From Tetragenococcus sp041859945 (GTDB taxonomy: Bacteria; Bacillota; Bacilli; Lactobacillales; Enterococcaceae), in NCBI GenBank assembly GCA_041859945.1, contig JBFLGC010000002.1:41372-105371 (forward strand): DNA of 64,000 nucleotides, read 5' to 3'. The first letter of the stretch is position 1, and every line of letters starts with the position of its first letter. Under the pieces are notes generated by a model. It did not search any database. It was not told the origin of the DNA and saw only the letters and a list, made by a program, of their open reading frames with translations. Below are positions 17,016-26,234 of the stretch, piece after piece. Both the position numbers and the translations under genes were made by a program.

Positions 17016-19439
17016 TTGTCGCAAAACGATAAAAAAAGAAATGAACGTAATTCTTTCTGGTTTTATTTCAATGTGTTCTTACGGGTCTTCCACTCGTTAT
17101 TTCTTTTTATTGTAGTTCTCTTGATTCTTGGTGGTTCCTTAGCGTTAGGAATCGGCATCGGTTATTCTGCCTCTTTAGTAGAGGATACAGAGCCACCGAC
17201 CAAAGAAGAATTACAACAAGAGTTAGGAGACTTCTCACAGACTTCCAAGTTGGTCTATAATGACGGGCAAAAAATTGCTACGATCCAATCAGATCTATTA
17301 CGTACCAGTATAGCTTCTGATAAAATTTCTGATTTACTAAAAAAAGCCGTTGTTGCTACAGAAGATGAAAACTTCTATAAACACAAGGGTGTCGTTCCCA
17401 AAGCTGTCGTGCGGGCCCTTATTTCAGAGGTGACCGGGATCGGCTCTAGTGGCGGATCGACTTTGACTCAGCAATTAGTCAAACAACAGATTTTGTCTAA
17501 CGAAACGACCTTTAAGCGTAAAGCCAATGAAATGATGTTGGCTATGGAAGTAGAACGTAACTTCAGTAAAGATGAAATCATCACTTTGTATTTGAATGTC
17601 TCCCCTTTTGGACGCAACAATCGGGGTGAAAACATTGCCGGTGTCCAACAAGCCGCGCAAGGCATCTTTGGTGTGAACGCTGATGAAGTGACGCTACCAC
17701 AGGCGGCTTTTATTGCCGGTCTGCCACAAAGTCCGATCATTTACAATCCTTACACCAATACTGGCGACTTTCAAGAAAATCTTGAAGATGGCTTACAGCG
17801 TAAAGACTATGTATTATTCAGCATGTATCGCAATCATGACATCTCTAAAGAAGAATATGAGGAGTCCAAAGCTTACGATCTAACCCAAGATTTTAAACCA
17901 AAAGAAGAAAAAGCCAAAGATGACAAGGGCTTTCTTTATTATAAGGTCATGGACGATGCTATCGAAATCGTTGCTAAAAAACTAGCGGATGCCGATAAGA
18001 TTTCTGAAGAAAAATACGCAGAAGAAGACACCTATACCAAATATCAGCAAATGGCTCAACAAAAACTGGCCAATGGCGGCTATACGATCCAATCAACGAT
18101 CGATAAGACGATCTATGACGCTATGCAAAAAGCGGTCAGAGATTATGGCTATATGCTCGACAATTACGGTAACGCGCAAATAGAAGTCGGCAATGTCTTG
18201 ATGGATAATACAACCGGAAAAATATTAGGCTTTATTGGTGGCCGTGATTATAGCACCAATCAATACAACCATGCCTTTAGCTCCAGTCGCCAAGCCGGTT
18301 CGGCGATCAAACCAGTTTTGGTCTACGCACCAGCGATAGACCAAGGTCTTATAGGCAGTGAGTCGCGTGTCTCTGATTATCCAACTACCTGGAGCCAAGG
18401 TGAAAATGCTGGCGATCCAATCGTCAATGCGACCAACAGAGGGACCAATACCTTCATGACTGTCCGTGAATCCTTGCAACATTCTAGTAATATAGCCGCC
18501 AATCACATCTATCAAAAAACGTTGACGGATATGAATTCACAAACCTTCGTTTATGACAACTATTTGAAAAAAATGAATTATCCTAATACACCGATCTGGC
18601 AATATCCCGCTGCTTCTTCAGGGGTCGCTGAAGTGACAACATTGACAGAAACAAATGGCTTTCAAACTTTGGCAAATGGCGGCGTCTATCAAGAAGGCTA
18701 TTTGATCGAATCGATCACTGATTCGCAAGGAAATGAATACTATAGGCACGAAGAAAAGCCAGTTGAAGTTTACTCAAAAGCAACTGCTTCGATCATGAAT
18801 AATCTGATGCGCAGTGTCCTGACTGCTGGTTATACCAGTTCTTATCTTTCGGTCTTAAATTCATTAGATTGGAATTTAGGTAATGCTGATTGGGTCGGTA
18901 AAACCGGGACGACCGATGATTATGTCGATTCTTGGCTGATCGTTTCCAATCCCAACATAACGCTTAGTAGTTGGTCGGGACGCGAAGACAATAAATCCAC
19001 GGATTCAGGAGCCGGTGAACGTTCTGCTTACTATCTTGCTTATCTGACCAATGCTATCTATCAAGCGAAACCTGACTTGATCGATACAAGTGCACGCTTT
19101 ACCATCGATAGTAGCGTCAATGCGGCTGAAGTCGCTAAATATACAGGGACAAAACCTGGTGGAACAATGACTGTCAATAACACTACTTTCAATGTGCCAA
19201 CTGATACGACCACGTCCTATTGGGCAAAAGGAGGCCCTGCTACCACGAGCTTTAAATTTGGTATCGGTGGAACAGATGCTAATTATACCGATTACTGGAA
19301 GAAAGTGATCCCTAAGCCCAAAACAACAACTACGAAAAAGTCAACCGACACCAAAAAAGAAACGGATAAAGCTGACGACAATAGTGATAAAGATACTGCA
19401 GACAAGGACACTACTGATAAAGAAGCTGATGATGAATGA
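17016..19439 (+). CDS. Class A penicillin-binding protein (bifunctional transglycosylase/transpeptidase)
   Basis: Polymerises and crosslinks peptidoglycan at the outer face of the membrane. A short cytoplasmic N-terminus and one membrane helix (residues about 22-48) precede the GT51 domain with EDENFYKHKG near residue 115 and GGSTLTQQLVKQQ near 150. The transpeptidase domain has the SxxK serine in GSAIKP (about 428), SSN at about 488 and KTG at about 627. The tail is low-complexity and rich in Lys, Thr and Asp. I place the start at the TTG at 17016, eight bases after GAGGTG; the in-frame GTG at 17007 overlaps that ribosome site. It resembles PBP1b/PBP2a of enterococci and streptococci. Confidence 0.92.
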   Translation: MSQNDKKRNERNSFWFYFNVFLRVFHSLFLFIVVLLILGGSLALGIGIGYSASLVEDTEPPTKEELQQELGDFSQTSKLVYNDGQKIATIQSDLLRTSIASDKISDLLKKAVVATEDENFYKHKGVVPKAVVRALISEVTGIGSSGGSTLTQQLVKQQILSNETTFKRKANEMMLAMEVERNFSKDEIITLYLNVSPFGRNNRGENIAGVQQAAQGIFGVNADEVTLPQAAFIAGLPQSPIIYNPYTNTGDFQENLEDGLQRKDYVLFSMYRNHDISKEEYEESKAYDLTQDFKPKEEKAKDDKGFLYYKVMDDAIEIVAKKLADADKISEEKYAEEDTYTKYQQMAQQKLANGGYTIQSTIDKTIYDAMQKAVRDYGYMLDNYGNAQIEVGNVLMDNTTGKILGFIGGRDYSTNQYNHAFSSSRQAGSAIKPVLVYAPAIDQGLIGSESRVSDYPTTWSQGENAGDPIVNATNRGTNTFMTVRESLQHSSNIAANHIYQKTLTDMNSQTFVYDNYLKKMNYPNTPIWQYPAASSGVAEVTTLTETNGFQTLANGGVYQEGYLIESITDSQGNEYYRHEEKPVEVYSKATASIMNNLMRSVLTAGYTSSYLSVLNSLDWNLGNADWVGKTGTTDDYVDSWLIVSNPNITLSSWSGREDNKSTDSGAGERSAYYLAYLTNAIYQAKPDLIDTSARFTIDSSVNAAEVAKYTGTKPGGTMTVNNTTFNVPTDTTTSYWAKGGPATTSFKFGIGGTDANYTDYWKKVIPKPKTTTTKKSTDTKKETDKADDNSDKDTADKDTTDKEADDE

Positions 19440-19441
19440 CA

Positions 19442-19478
19442 AAGACCCTCTCAACTTAAAAAATTGAGAGGGTCTCTT
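19442..19478. terminator. Bidirectional terminator between the PBP gene and ccpA
   Basis: GACCCTCTCAA / TTGAGAGGGTC, an 11-bp perfect stem flanked by A-rich and T-rich sequence, between two convergent genes. Confidence 0.9.
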
Positions 19479-19481
19479 CTA

Positions 19482-20483
19482 TTATTTAGTAGAACCTTTT
19501 TCGATGATATTATGCGGTAAGATGATCGTCTTTTCTTCGACATCTTCCTTGTTCATCATCTTAGTCAACAGACGCATCGCAACAGCACCAAGATCATATA
19601 ATGGTTGGGAGACAGTTGACAATTTTGGACGAGCAACATCTGTCAGCAATGAATTGTTGCTCGTGATGATTTCGAAGTCTTCAGGTACTTTAACGCCACG
19701 ATCTAATAAACCATCTAGGATACCGATAGCCAATTCATCATCAGCCACAACAGCAGCATCAGCACCACTGTTCATGATGCGTTCAACCAGATTCAAACCA
19801 TCTTTAAAACTGTAAGGAGCTTCAAAAATCAAGCCTTCACTATATTCCAAATTATTTTCTGCCAATGCTTCTTTGTAGCCATTCAAGCGATTTTGGCCAT
19901 TGATTGGATTGATCAAAGCCCCGCTAACAAAAGCGATTTTTTGGCGACCATTTTTAGCCAATAATTCAGCAGCTTCTTTGGTTGCTTGTTGATAATCGAT
20001 ATTGACACTACCTACTTGATCGTCTGGATCGATGGAACCAGCTAAAACGACTGGCGTTTTGGAGCGAGAAAATTCGCCACGGATCTCATCTGTGATATGA
20101 TGCCCCATGAAAATGACGCCATCTACTTGTTTTGCCAATAAATTGTTCAACACATTGACTTCTTTCATGGCATCGCCATCAGAGTTCGCTAAAATGATAT
20201 TATATTTATACATAGTAGCAACATCATCAATCCCACGAGCCAAAGAGGCAAAAAACATATTGCTAACATCAGGAATGATGACCCCTACTGTCGTTGTTTT
20301 TTTGCTGGCAAGTCCACGAGCAACGGCGTTAGGACGATAATCCAAACGGTCGATGACTTCCAAGACCTTCTTACGTGTTGTTGGTTTGACATTAGGGTTG
20401 CCATTGACGACCCGAGATACCGTTGCCATAGAAACATTTGCTTCCCGAGCAACATCATAAATTGTAATTGTTTGTTTTTCCAT
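19482..20483 (-). CDS. ccpA: Catabolite control protein A
   Basis: LacI/GalR-family master regulator of carbon catabolite repression. It binds cre sites when complexed with HPr phosphorylated on Ser46, a mark made by HprK (encoded at 26.2 kb). The 333-residue protein begins TITIYDVAREANVSMATVSR (residues 5-24), the LacI helix-turn-helix followed by the hinge YRPNAVARGLASKKTTTVG; the remainder is the periplasmic-binding-protein-like effector domain. It is divergent from pepQ, the arrangement known from many lactic acid bacteria and enterococci. A cre-like sequence lies in its upstream region. Confidence 0.96.
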   Translation of the reverse strand: MEKQTITIYDVAREANVSMATVSRVVNGNPNVKPTTRKKVLEVIDRLDYRPNAVARGLASKKTTTVGVIIPDVSNMFFASLARGIDDVATMYKYNIILANSDGDAMKEVNVLNNLLAKQVDGVIFMGHHITDEIRGEFSRSKTPVVLAGSIDPDDQVGSVNIDYQQATKEAAELLAKNGRQKIAFVSGALINPINGQNRLNGYKEALAENNLEYSEGLIFEAPYSFKDGLNLVERIMNSGADAAVVADDELAIGILDGLLDRGVKVPEDFEIITSNNSLLTDVARPKLSTVSQPLYDLGAVAMRLLTKMMNKEDVEEKTIILPHNIIEKGSTK

Positions 20484-20559
20484 ATGCTACTTCTCCTATC
20501 TTTTGTTTTCTGAAAATCTTATTTACATTTCTTAATTAGAATAGCAAACTTTTCTATAA

Positions 20560-20575
20560 ATTGCAACCGTTTTAG
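20560..20575. promoter_or_regulatory. Weak cre-like site between ccpA and pepQ
   Basis: TTGCAACCGTTTTAG fits the CcpA consensus WTGNAANCGNWNNCW at all but the last two positions. It lies in the divergent ccpA-pepQ promoter region, where cre sites are known in related bacteria. The match is incomplete. Confidence 0.35.
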
Positions 20576-20664
20576 TTTCATTTTCATGAAAATATTCAAT
20601 TTTAACCCAAATTTATGAATTTCGTGCTAAAATGGACCTATGAATAAAGGAAGAAGGTAGCAAA

Positions 20665-21765
20665 ATGAATAAAGAAAAGATTTCAGAATTAAAAAATTGG
20701 ATGGCAACCAAAGATCTTGATTTAGTTTATCTTACCAATCCAAGTACGATCGCCTACTTGACTGGTTTTGTCAGTGATCCTCACGAACGGGTCTTAGGAC
20801 TTTTTTTACCTGTTGAAAAAGATCCCTTTTTATTTACACCAGCCTTAGATGCGCAAGGTGCCAAAGATAGTAACTGGAATTTTGACGTCATCGGTTATTT
20901 AGATTCTGAAGATCCTTGGGCCAAGATCGCTCAAGAAATCAAAGCACGCTATCAAAGATTGCAAAGAATCGGTATTGAAAAAGGAAGCTTGACGGTCGAT
21001 CGTTATGAAAAATTTACCGCTCATTTTCCTAAAAGTGATTTTTCAGTCAATGTGACGCCTACCATCGAACAATTACAATTGCGTAAAACACCTCAAGAAA
21101 TCACCTTGATGAAAGAAGCCGGACATTGGGCAGATGTCGCTTTTGAAATCGGCTTTGCGGCTATCAAGGAAGGTATTTCTGAAGCAGAGATCGTGGCCGA
21201 AATCGAATACCAACTGAAACGCCGTGGTGTCTCCCAAATGTCTTTTAGCACTGAAGTTTTAGCCGGTGCCAAAGCCGCTAACCCACATGGCTCACCTAGT
21301 GATGATCGTGTCCAAAAAAATAAGTTCGTTCTGTTTGACTTAGGTTGCCTTTGGAAAGGGTATTGTAGCGATGCGACTCGAACCGTTTCTTTTGGGGAAC
21401 CGATTGATTTTGATCGTAAGATTTATGAAATCGTCTTGCAGGCACAATTGGCCGCACAAGCAGCTGTCAAACCTGGCATGAAAGCAAGCACGATCGATAA
21501 AGTCGCCCGCGATGTCATTAGCGAGGCTGGTTATGGTGATTATTTCACCCACCGTTTAGGTCATGGGATCGGCATGAGTATTCATGAGTTTCCTTCACTT
21601 GTTGCCGGCAACGACTTAGTTCTTGAAGAAGGTATGTGTTTCTCGATCGAACCGGGCATCTACATCCCAGAAAAAGTCGGTGTGAGGATCGAAGACTGTT
21701 ATCATGTAACTAAGGACGGTTGTGAAGCCTTCACCACTACTCCAAAAGAATTACAGATCGTATAA
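20665..21765 (+). CDS. pepQ: Xaa-Pro dipeptidase
   Basis: Metallopeptidase of the M24B (pita-bread) family that splits dipeptides with C-terminal proline. The 366-residue protein has a creatinase N-terminal domain (1-130) and the catalytic domain with metal ligands in LFDLGCLWKGYCSDATRT (two Asp), GHGIGMSIHE (His), EPGIY (Glu) and RIEDCYHV (Glu). A GGAAGAAGG ribosome site precedes the ATG. It is divergent from ccpA and ends in a strong terminator. Confidence 0.93.
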   Translation: MNKEKISELKNWMATKDLDLVYLTNPSTIAYLTGFVSDPHERVLGLFLPVEKDPFLFTPALDAQGAKDSNWNFDVIGYLDSEDPWAKIAQEIKARYQRLQRIGIEKGSLTVDRYEKFTAHFPKSDFSVNVTPTIEQLQLRKTPQEITLMKEAGHWADVAFEIGFAAIKEGISEAEIVAEIEYQLKRRGVSQMSFSTEVLAGAKAANPHGSPSDDRVQKNKFVLFDLGCLWKGYCSDATRTVSFGEPIDFDRKIYEIVLQAQLAAQAAVKPGMKASTIDKVARDVISEAGYGDYFTHRLGHGIGMSIHEFPSLVAGNDLVLEEGMCFSIEPGIYIPEKVGVRIEDCYHVTKDGCEAFTTTPKELQIV

Positions 21766-21803
21766 AAAATTGCTACTGGCTTGTAGTCAGTAGCAATTTT
21801 TTA
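21766..21803 (+). terminator. Terminator of pepQ
   Basis: ATTGCTACTG / CAGTAGCAAT, a perfect 10-bp stem flanked by A4 and T6, directly behind the pepQ stop. Confidence 0.9.
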
Positions 21804-21821
21804 AATTCTCATTGAGATGCC

Positions 21822-22460
21822 CTATGCCTCGGGATTATTTTTTTCTACTTCTTCTTTTAATTCTTCAACAGATTCAGCAAAGTCTTCAGCATTTTCTTTA
21901 CTTGCATGGGTCAAATCAGCACTATTTTCTTTCACATCTTCTTTTAGATCTTCTGTTACATCAGCAGCTTGGTCTTTCCCATCGGCCACAATGTCATTGG
22001 CTTCTTCCGCGGCTTCTTTTAATGTATCTTGGGCCGTGTCAGCAGCATCTTTGGCTTCAATGATGATATCCTCGACGGTGTCACTAGCTTCATCCATCCC
22101 TTTTTGTGCCTTTTCAGAGAATTCGTTGGCTTGAGCTTTGACACTATCGACAGCGTCTTCAAAGTTATCTTGTGCATCATCTTTAGCTTGATGCGATTTT
22201 TCCTTCATCTTGCTCGCTAGATCTTCTGCTTGCTGGCTAAATTCACTGGCCTTTTCCTTGGCAAGATCAGTCAGATCTGACCCTTTTTCTTTCACGATAT
22301 CCGTATAATCTGAATTGGCATCCAAAAGATCATCTACTTGTTTAGCTAAGCGATCTCTTAACTCTTTTCCTGATTCAGGTGCTAACAATAAGGCTGTCAC
22401 GGCAGCGGCGGCACCACCGACTAAAGCACCTAATAAAAATCCTCCATCTTTTTTGCTCAT
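21822..22460 (-). CDS. YtxH-domain protein with long amphipathic helical tail
   Basis: A 212-residue protein. Residues 6-27 (GGFLLGALVGGAAAAVTALLL) form a glycine-rich membrane segment, followed by APESGKELRDRL, the YtxH-domain signature. The remaining 170 residues are almost entirely charged, alanine-rich heptad or 11-mer-like helix (KEKASEFSQQAEDL, KAQANEFSEKAQ) resembling apolipoprotein or LEA-type repeats. YtxH proteins are associated with stress and the envelope; the molecular role is unknown. It is 15 bases downstream of a DUF948 protein gene and probably co-transcribed with it. Confidence 0.8.
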   Translation of the reverse strand: MSKKDGGFLLGALVGGAAAAVTALLLAPESGKELRDRLAKQVDDLLDANSDYTDIVKEKGSDLTDLAKEKASEFSQQAEDLASKMKEKSHQAKDDAQDNFEDAVDSVKAQANEFSEKAQKGMDEASDTVEDIIIEAKDAADTAQDTLKEAAEEANDIVADGKDQAADVTEDLKEDVKENSADLTHASKENAEDFAESVEELKEEVEKNNPEA

Positions 22461-22475
22461 ACCTATCCCCTCCGA

Positions 22476-22901
22476 TTAGTTTTCTTTTTTATTTTGATTG
22501 AATAACTTTGAAGCCGTTTGTCCTACTTTTCCAGCAATCGTTGCCTTAGCTGTCGTCTGACCTAACGAAGCAAGCTTAGAAATCAAATTTTTCCCAGAAT
22601 CATTCAACTCAGAGACACTTTCACCCAGGTCAGCAACTGCGGTAAAGAGTGGATCGATCGTGGCCACTTTTTGATTCACATCTCCAAGTAATTCATTACT
22701 TTTAACCAATAAACCTTCTATTTCTCGTGATAAAATATCGACATCTTTGGTCACGACCTCGATCGTTTTATTGGCTTCTGATACGGTATCTTGCACTGAT
22801 GATACTGTTTTAGTGACACTGTTTAGCATACGAACTAAAAAAATGACCAAAACAGCAAAAGCACAAGCAGCAATAAGTGCGGCAATTCCTCCAGCAGACA
22901 T
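22476..22901 (-). CDS. DUF948-domain membrane-anchored protein
   Basis: A 141-residue protein with one N-terminal membrane helix (residues 4-25, GGIAALIAACAFAVLVIFLV) and a long helical cytoplasmic or coiled-coil part (SSVQDTVSEANKTIEVVTKDVD). This matches DUF948 proteins of Firmicutes, which usually sit next to a YtxH gene, as here. The function is unknown; a general-stress or envelope role is only inferred from the partner. Confidence 0.82.
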   Translation of the reverse strand: MSAGGIAALIAACAFAVLVIFLVRMLNSVTKTVSSVQDTVSEANKTIEVVTKDVDILSREIEGLLVKSNELLGDVNQKVATIDPLFTAVADLGESVSELNDSGKNLISKLASLGQTTAKATIAGKVGQTASKLFNQNKKEN

Positions 22902-23075
22902 ATCAAAACTCCCTTCACTAAATTTTGTTTCTATGTATAGGATATCATTTCAAAAAATAATATACAACAGAAAACACTGCCCCTATGATGGCTATTGGTG
23001 ATATGATGTTATAATAAAAAAACGCATTTATTAGTCTAAGTCCATTCTATTGTATGAATATGTTATCAATTGTCA

Positions 23076-23153
23076 GATATCCATTTACTTTTGCGGATAC
23101 GAAAACCCAAATTCGATATCCATTTATTTTTTGTGGATATCGAAATCATGATT
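23076..23153. repeat. Two tandem 38-bp hairpin-forming units
   Basis: In the otherwise featureless 489-base gap 22902-23390, two adjacent units of about 38 bases each start GATATCCATTTA (23077 and 23115). The second contains a perfect internal inverted repeat GATATCCA/TGGATATC, and the first a degenerate version. A short ACTTCTGTT-like microrepeat follows at 23165-23200. No convincing coding sequence is present in the gap; an ORF on the plus strand (23054-23275) covers the repeats and lacks a ribosome site. Confidence 0.6.
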
Positions 23154-23366
23154 TGATAGTCAATTACTTCTGTTATTACTTCTGTTGTTACTTCTTTTGC
23201 TATTTTATCGACATGACAGGTACTCACTTTTTAATTTCCGATACTCTTCATCTTCTTAGGTTCTTTCCGCCATAACCTTACTGCTAAAGCTCCCTTTTCA
23301 CACTAATAAAATGGATACACCCAGCTTTGAACCTTACCCCAAAACATATACTTCCTTAATAACTAA

Positions 23367-23392
23367 AAAAGAGAGGTCGCCCTCTCTTTTTT
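23367..23392 (-). terminator. Terminator of the hprK-lgt-gpsA-galU string
   Basis: GAGAGG-TCGC-CCTCTC stem with flanking A6 and T6, directly behind the galU stop codon. Confidence 0.87.
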
Positions 23393-24293
23393 ATTTTTCC
23401 TTTTGATCCGTTGTTGCCTCATCTGATAACTCTTTCCCTAAATCAATAATAAATCGTCGCAAATCATCTTTGACCTCGGGATGAGTCAAACCATATTCAA
23501 TATTGGTTTTTAAATAACCGAATTTGTCGCCGACATCATAGCGTTTGCCACAAAATTCTCTGGCAAAGACCCTTTGTGTTTGGTTCAGACGATCAATAGC
23601 ATCGGTTAACTGGATCTCATTACCTGCACCTGGTTTTTGCGTCTCCAAAATTTGAAAGATTTCTGGTGTCAACAAATAGCGACCAATGATAGCTAAGTTA
23701 CTAGGAGCTTTATCAGGATCGGGCTTTTCAACAAAATTTTTAACATTATATAAGCCCTTTTCAACTTGAGTCCCTGGATCGATGATGCCGTATTTATAAG
23801 TTTCTTCATGTGGGACATCCATGACTGCAATGGTTGAAGCATGCGTCTTTTCATAATCATCGATCAGCTGTTTACTCAAAGGGATCTTATCTTCCATCAA
23901 ATCATCACCCAACATTACGACAAATGGTTCGTTTCCAACAAAGGCTTTAGCTTGCAAGACAGCATGCCCTAACCCACGTGGATGCGACTGGCGAATGAAG
24001 TGCAGATTGACGTCTGTGGTCTCTTCCACTAATTTCAATAATTCGGTTTTGCCTTTTTCTTTTAGGTTCATTTCAAGTTCCAAATTCGCATCAAAGTGAT
24101 CTTCTATCGGCCGTTTACCCTTGCCAGTCACGATTAAAATATCTTCAATACCCGAATTCAAAGCTTCTTCCACAATAAATTGGATCGTTGGTTTATCAAC
24201 GATCGGCAACATTTCTTTGGCCATAGCTTTGGTTGCAGGTAAAAACCGAGTACCAAGACCAGCCGCTGGGATCACTGCTTTTTTTACTGTCAT
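23391..24293 (-). CDS. galU: UTP-glucose-1-phosphate uridylyltransferase
   Basis: Makes UDP-glucose from glucose 1-phosphate (product of PgcA) for glycolipid, teichoic acid and capsule synthesis. The roughly 300-residue protein starts TVKKAVIPAAGLGTRFLPATK, the nucleotidyltransferase signature, and contains VDKPTIQFIVEEAL near residue 35 and the GalU-typical FVEKPDP near 190. I place the start at 24293, which has an AGGGTGA ribosome site at good spacing; an ATG three codons upstream (24302) is too close to it. It lies last in hprK-lgt-gpsA-galU. Confidence 0.94.
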   Translation of the reverse strand: MTVKKAVIPAAGLGTRFLPATKAMAKEMLPIVDKPTIQFIVEEALNSGIEDILIVTGKGKRPIEDHFDANLELEMNLKEKGKTELLKLVEETTDVNLHFIRQSHPRGLGHAVLQAKAFVGNEPFVVMLGDDLMEDKIPLSKQLIDDYEKTHASTIAVMDVPHEETYKYGIIDPGTQVEKGLYNVKNFVEKPDPDKAPSNLAIIGRYLLTPEIFQILETQKPGAGNEIQLTDAIDRLNQTQRVFAREFCGKRYDVGDKFGYLKTNIEYGLTHPEVKDDLRRFIIDLGKELSDEATTDQKEK

Positions 24294-24323
24294 CTTTTTC
24301 ACCCTTTTTTGAAAAATCCATTT

Positions 24324-25340
24324 TCAAACTGTAAACTCATTTTCCATCTTACCATCACGAAGCATGATATCACTAGCGGCTTGATGAATATCTTTGCCTT
24401 CATACAACACCGCATAAATCGTCTCAGTGATCGGCATCTCAACACCTAGATTTTGAGCTAACTCCACGGCTACTTTGGTGGTCGAGACCCCTTCTATGAC
24501 CATGCCCATATTTTCGACGATCGTTTCTAGCTTTTGCCCTTTTCCTAACATATTGCCGGCGCGCCAATTTCGCGAATGAATGCTAGTACAGGTAACGATC
24601 AGATCTCCGACTCCACTTAGGCCAATAAATGTGAGTGGATTAGCACCCATCGCCACACCTAAGCGACTGATCTCTGCCAACCCTCGCGTGATGATTGCCG
24701 CTTTGGCATTATCTCCAAAGCCAAGTCCAGCGATTGCACCAGCACCTATGGCAATGATGTTCTTTAAAGCGGCGCCAGTTTCAACACCGATCACATCATC
24801 ATTTGTATAGATCCTGAAATAACCGTTCATAAACAGACTTTGAACATATTCAGCCGCTTCTACAGAGTGACTAGCTGCCGTTATCGTGGTGATATCATGT
24901 ATGGCAACTTCTTCCGCATGACTTGGCCCCGATAAAACGATCAACTCACGTCTTTTCTCAGCTGAGATTTCCTCATTTAGCACCTCTGAGATGCGTTTAT
25001 GACTACCTTGCTCCAAACCTTTTGCAGCGTGGATCAAGTACGGTCTTCCCTTTATAAGTGCGGCAACTTGCTTAGCTACCGGACGAATAGCATTAGTCGG
25101 GACGACAAATAAAATGGCATCTACTTCCTTTATGGCTGCCGCTAAATCCTTATAACCAATAATAGCCGCTGGCAACTTTAAATCTGGTAAATAATGTCTA
25201 TTTGTGTGATAGGTATTTATTTCGTCGATTTGCGCAGGATTATTCCCCCACAAACGCACTTCATGGCCATTTTCTGAAAGGACTTGTGCCAAGGCAGTCC
25301 CCCATGATCCTGGTCCAAGTACCGCTATTGTTTGTTTCAA
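24324..25340 (-). CDS. gpsA: NAD(P)H-dependent glycerol-3-phosphate dehydrogenase
   Basis: Produces sn-glycerol 3-phosphate for phospholipids from dihydroxyacetone phosphate. The protein has the Rossmann motif VLGPGSWGTALAQVL at residues about 6-20, the catalytic lysine region IHAAKGLE near 110, GAALKNIIAIGAG near 190 and NFRAGNMLG-like RNWRAGNMLGKG near 255. An ATG at 25355 is in frame, but the strong GGAGGT overlaps it; the TTG at 25340 is correctly spaced from that ribosome site and gives the usual GpsA N-terminus, so I chose it (338 residues). Confidence 0.94.
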   Translation of the reverse strand: MKQTIAVLGPGSWGTALAQVLSENGHEVRLWGNNPAQIDEINTYHTNRHYLPDLKLPAAIIGYKDLAAAIKEVDAILFVVPTNAIRPVAKQVAALIKGRPYLIHAAKGLEQGSHKRISEVLNEEISAEKRRELIVLSGPSHAEEVAIHDITTITAASHSVEAAEYVQSLFMNGYFRIYTNDDVIGVETGAALKNIIAIGAGAIAGLGFGDNAKAAIITRGLAEISRLGVAMGANPLTFIGLSGVGDLIVTCTSIHSRNWRAGNMLGKGQKLETIVENMGMVIEGVSTTKVAVELAQNLGVEMPITETIYAVLYEGKDIHQAASDIMLRDGKMENEFTV

Positions 25341-25382
25341 TTGATTGACCTCCATTTTTTTGACTCTAACTTTTTTGGGGCT

Positions 25383-26216
25383 CTATAGCAAGTATTCATT
25401 TTCTCCATAATTCCTTTTATAAGCTTTTAAATTAGGATCTTTTTTACGTCTGAAAATCAAAAGGAGCCAGCCACCTATGAACAAAACAAGTGACAAAAGT
25501 TGTGACACACGCAGATCTCCTACTAGGTATAGACTATCGGTACGCATCCCTTCAACAAAGAATCTGCCAAAGCTATACCAAATGATATAGCCTAAAAAAA
25601 CGTCCCCTTGTTTTAATAATCCTTTCTTTTTACGCAAAATGATCAGGACAAAAAAACCTAAAATATTCCAAAGTGACTCATATAAAAATGTTGGTTGCCT
25701 ATATGCACCCTCAATGTACATATTGTCAATGATGAAATTTGGTAAGTGGATCTTTGTCAAAAAAGCTTTCGTCGTGACTTCACCAAAGGCCTCATGATTC
25801 GTGAAATTCCCCCAACGACCGATCCCTTGGGCTAGGATCACACTTGGCGCAGCAATATCTAAAAAGTCCCACATAGAGATAAAATTGCGGCGACAAAAAA
25901 AGTATAGATAAATAATACTAGCGATCAGTCCACCATAGATCGCTAAGCCGCCTGAACGAATATTGAAGATTTGGATGGGATCATCGATGTACGTTTGTAA
26001 ATCGAACAGAACGTAATAGATTCTTGCGCCAACAAGAGCGATCGGTAGACATACTAGCATAAAATCTGACACATCGTCTGCTTTTAGTCCTACCCGAACG
26101 GCTTCCCTAGAACTGAGCCACATCGCCAATACGATCCCCGAAACGATAATGATCGCGTACCAATAAATAGCTAAACCAAAAACCTCAAAAGCTACTCGAT
26201 CTATCATTGCTATCAT
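25383..26216 (-). CDS. lgt: Phosphatidylglycerol-prolipoprotein diacylglyceryl transferase
   Basis: Integral membrane enzyme that attaches diacylglycerol to the lipobox cysteine of prolipoproteins; its likely clients in this window include PstS and LivJ. The 277-residue protein has about seven membrane helices and the Lgt signature GRWGNFTNHEAFG near residue 135, plus the conserved GARIYYVLFD and SGGLAIYGGL motifs. It is flanked by hprK and gpsA, the standard Firmicutes order, with short gaps suggesting one transcript. Confidence 0.95.
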   Translation of the reverse strand: MIAMIDRVAFEVFGLAIYWYAIIIVSGIVLAMWLSSREAVRVGLKADDVSDFMLVCLPIALVGARIYYVLFDLQTYIDDPIQIFNIRSGGLAIYGGLIASIIYLYFFCRRNFISMWDFLDIAAPSVILAQGIGRWGNFTNHEAFGEVTTKAFLTKIHLPNFIIDNMYIEGAYRQPTFLYESLWNILGFFVLIILRKKKGLLKQGDVFLGYIIWYSFGRFFVEGMRTDSLYLVGDLRVSQLLSLVLFIGGWLLLIFRRKKDPNLKAYKRNYGENEYLL

Positions 26217-26234
26217 GTAAAAAATTCCTACTTT

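Noticed and set aside
23054..23275. Plus-strand open frame of 73 codons
   Set aside because: It runs over the tandem 38-bp units and a low-complexity T-rich stretch, and lacks a ribosome site.
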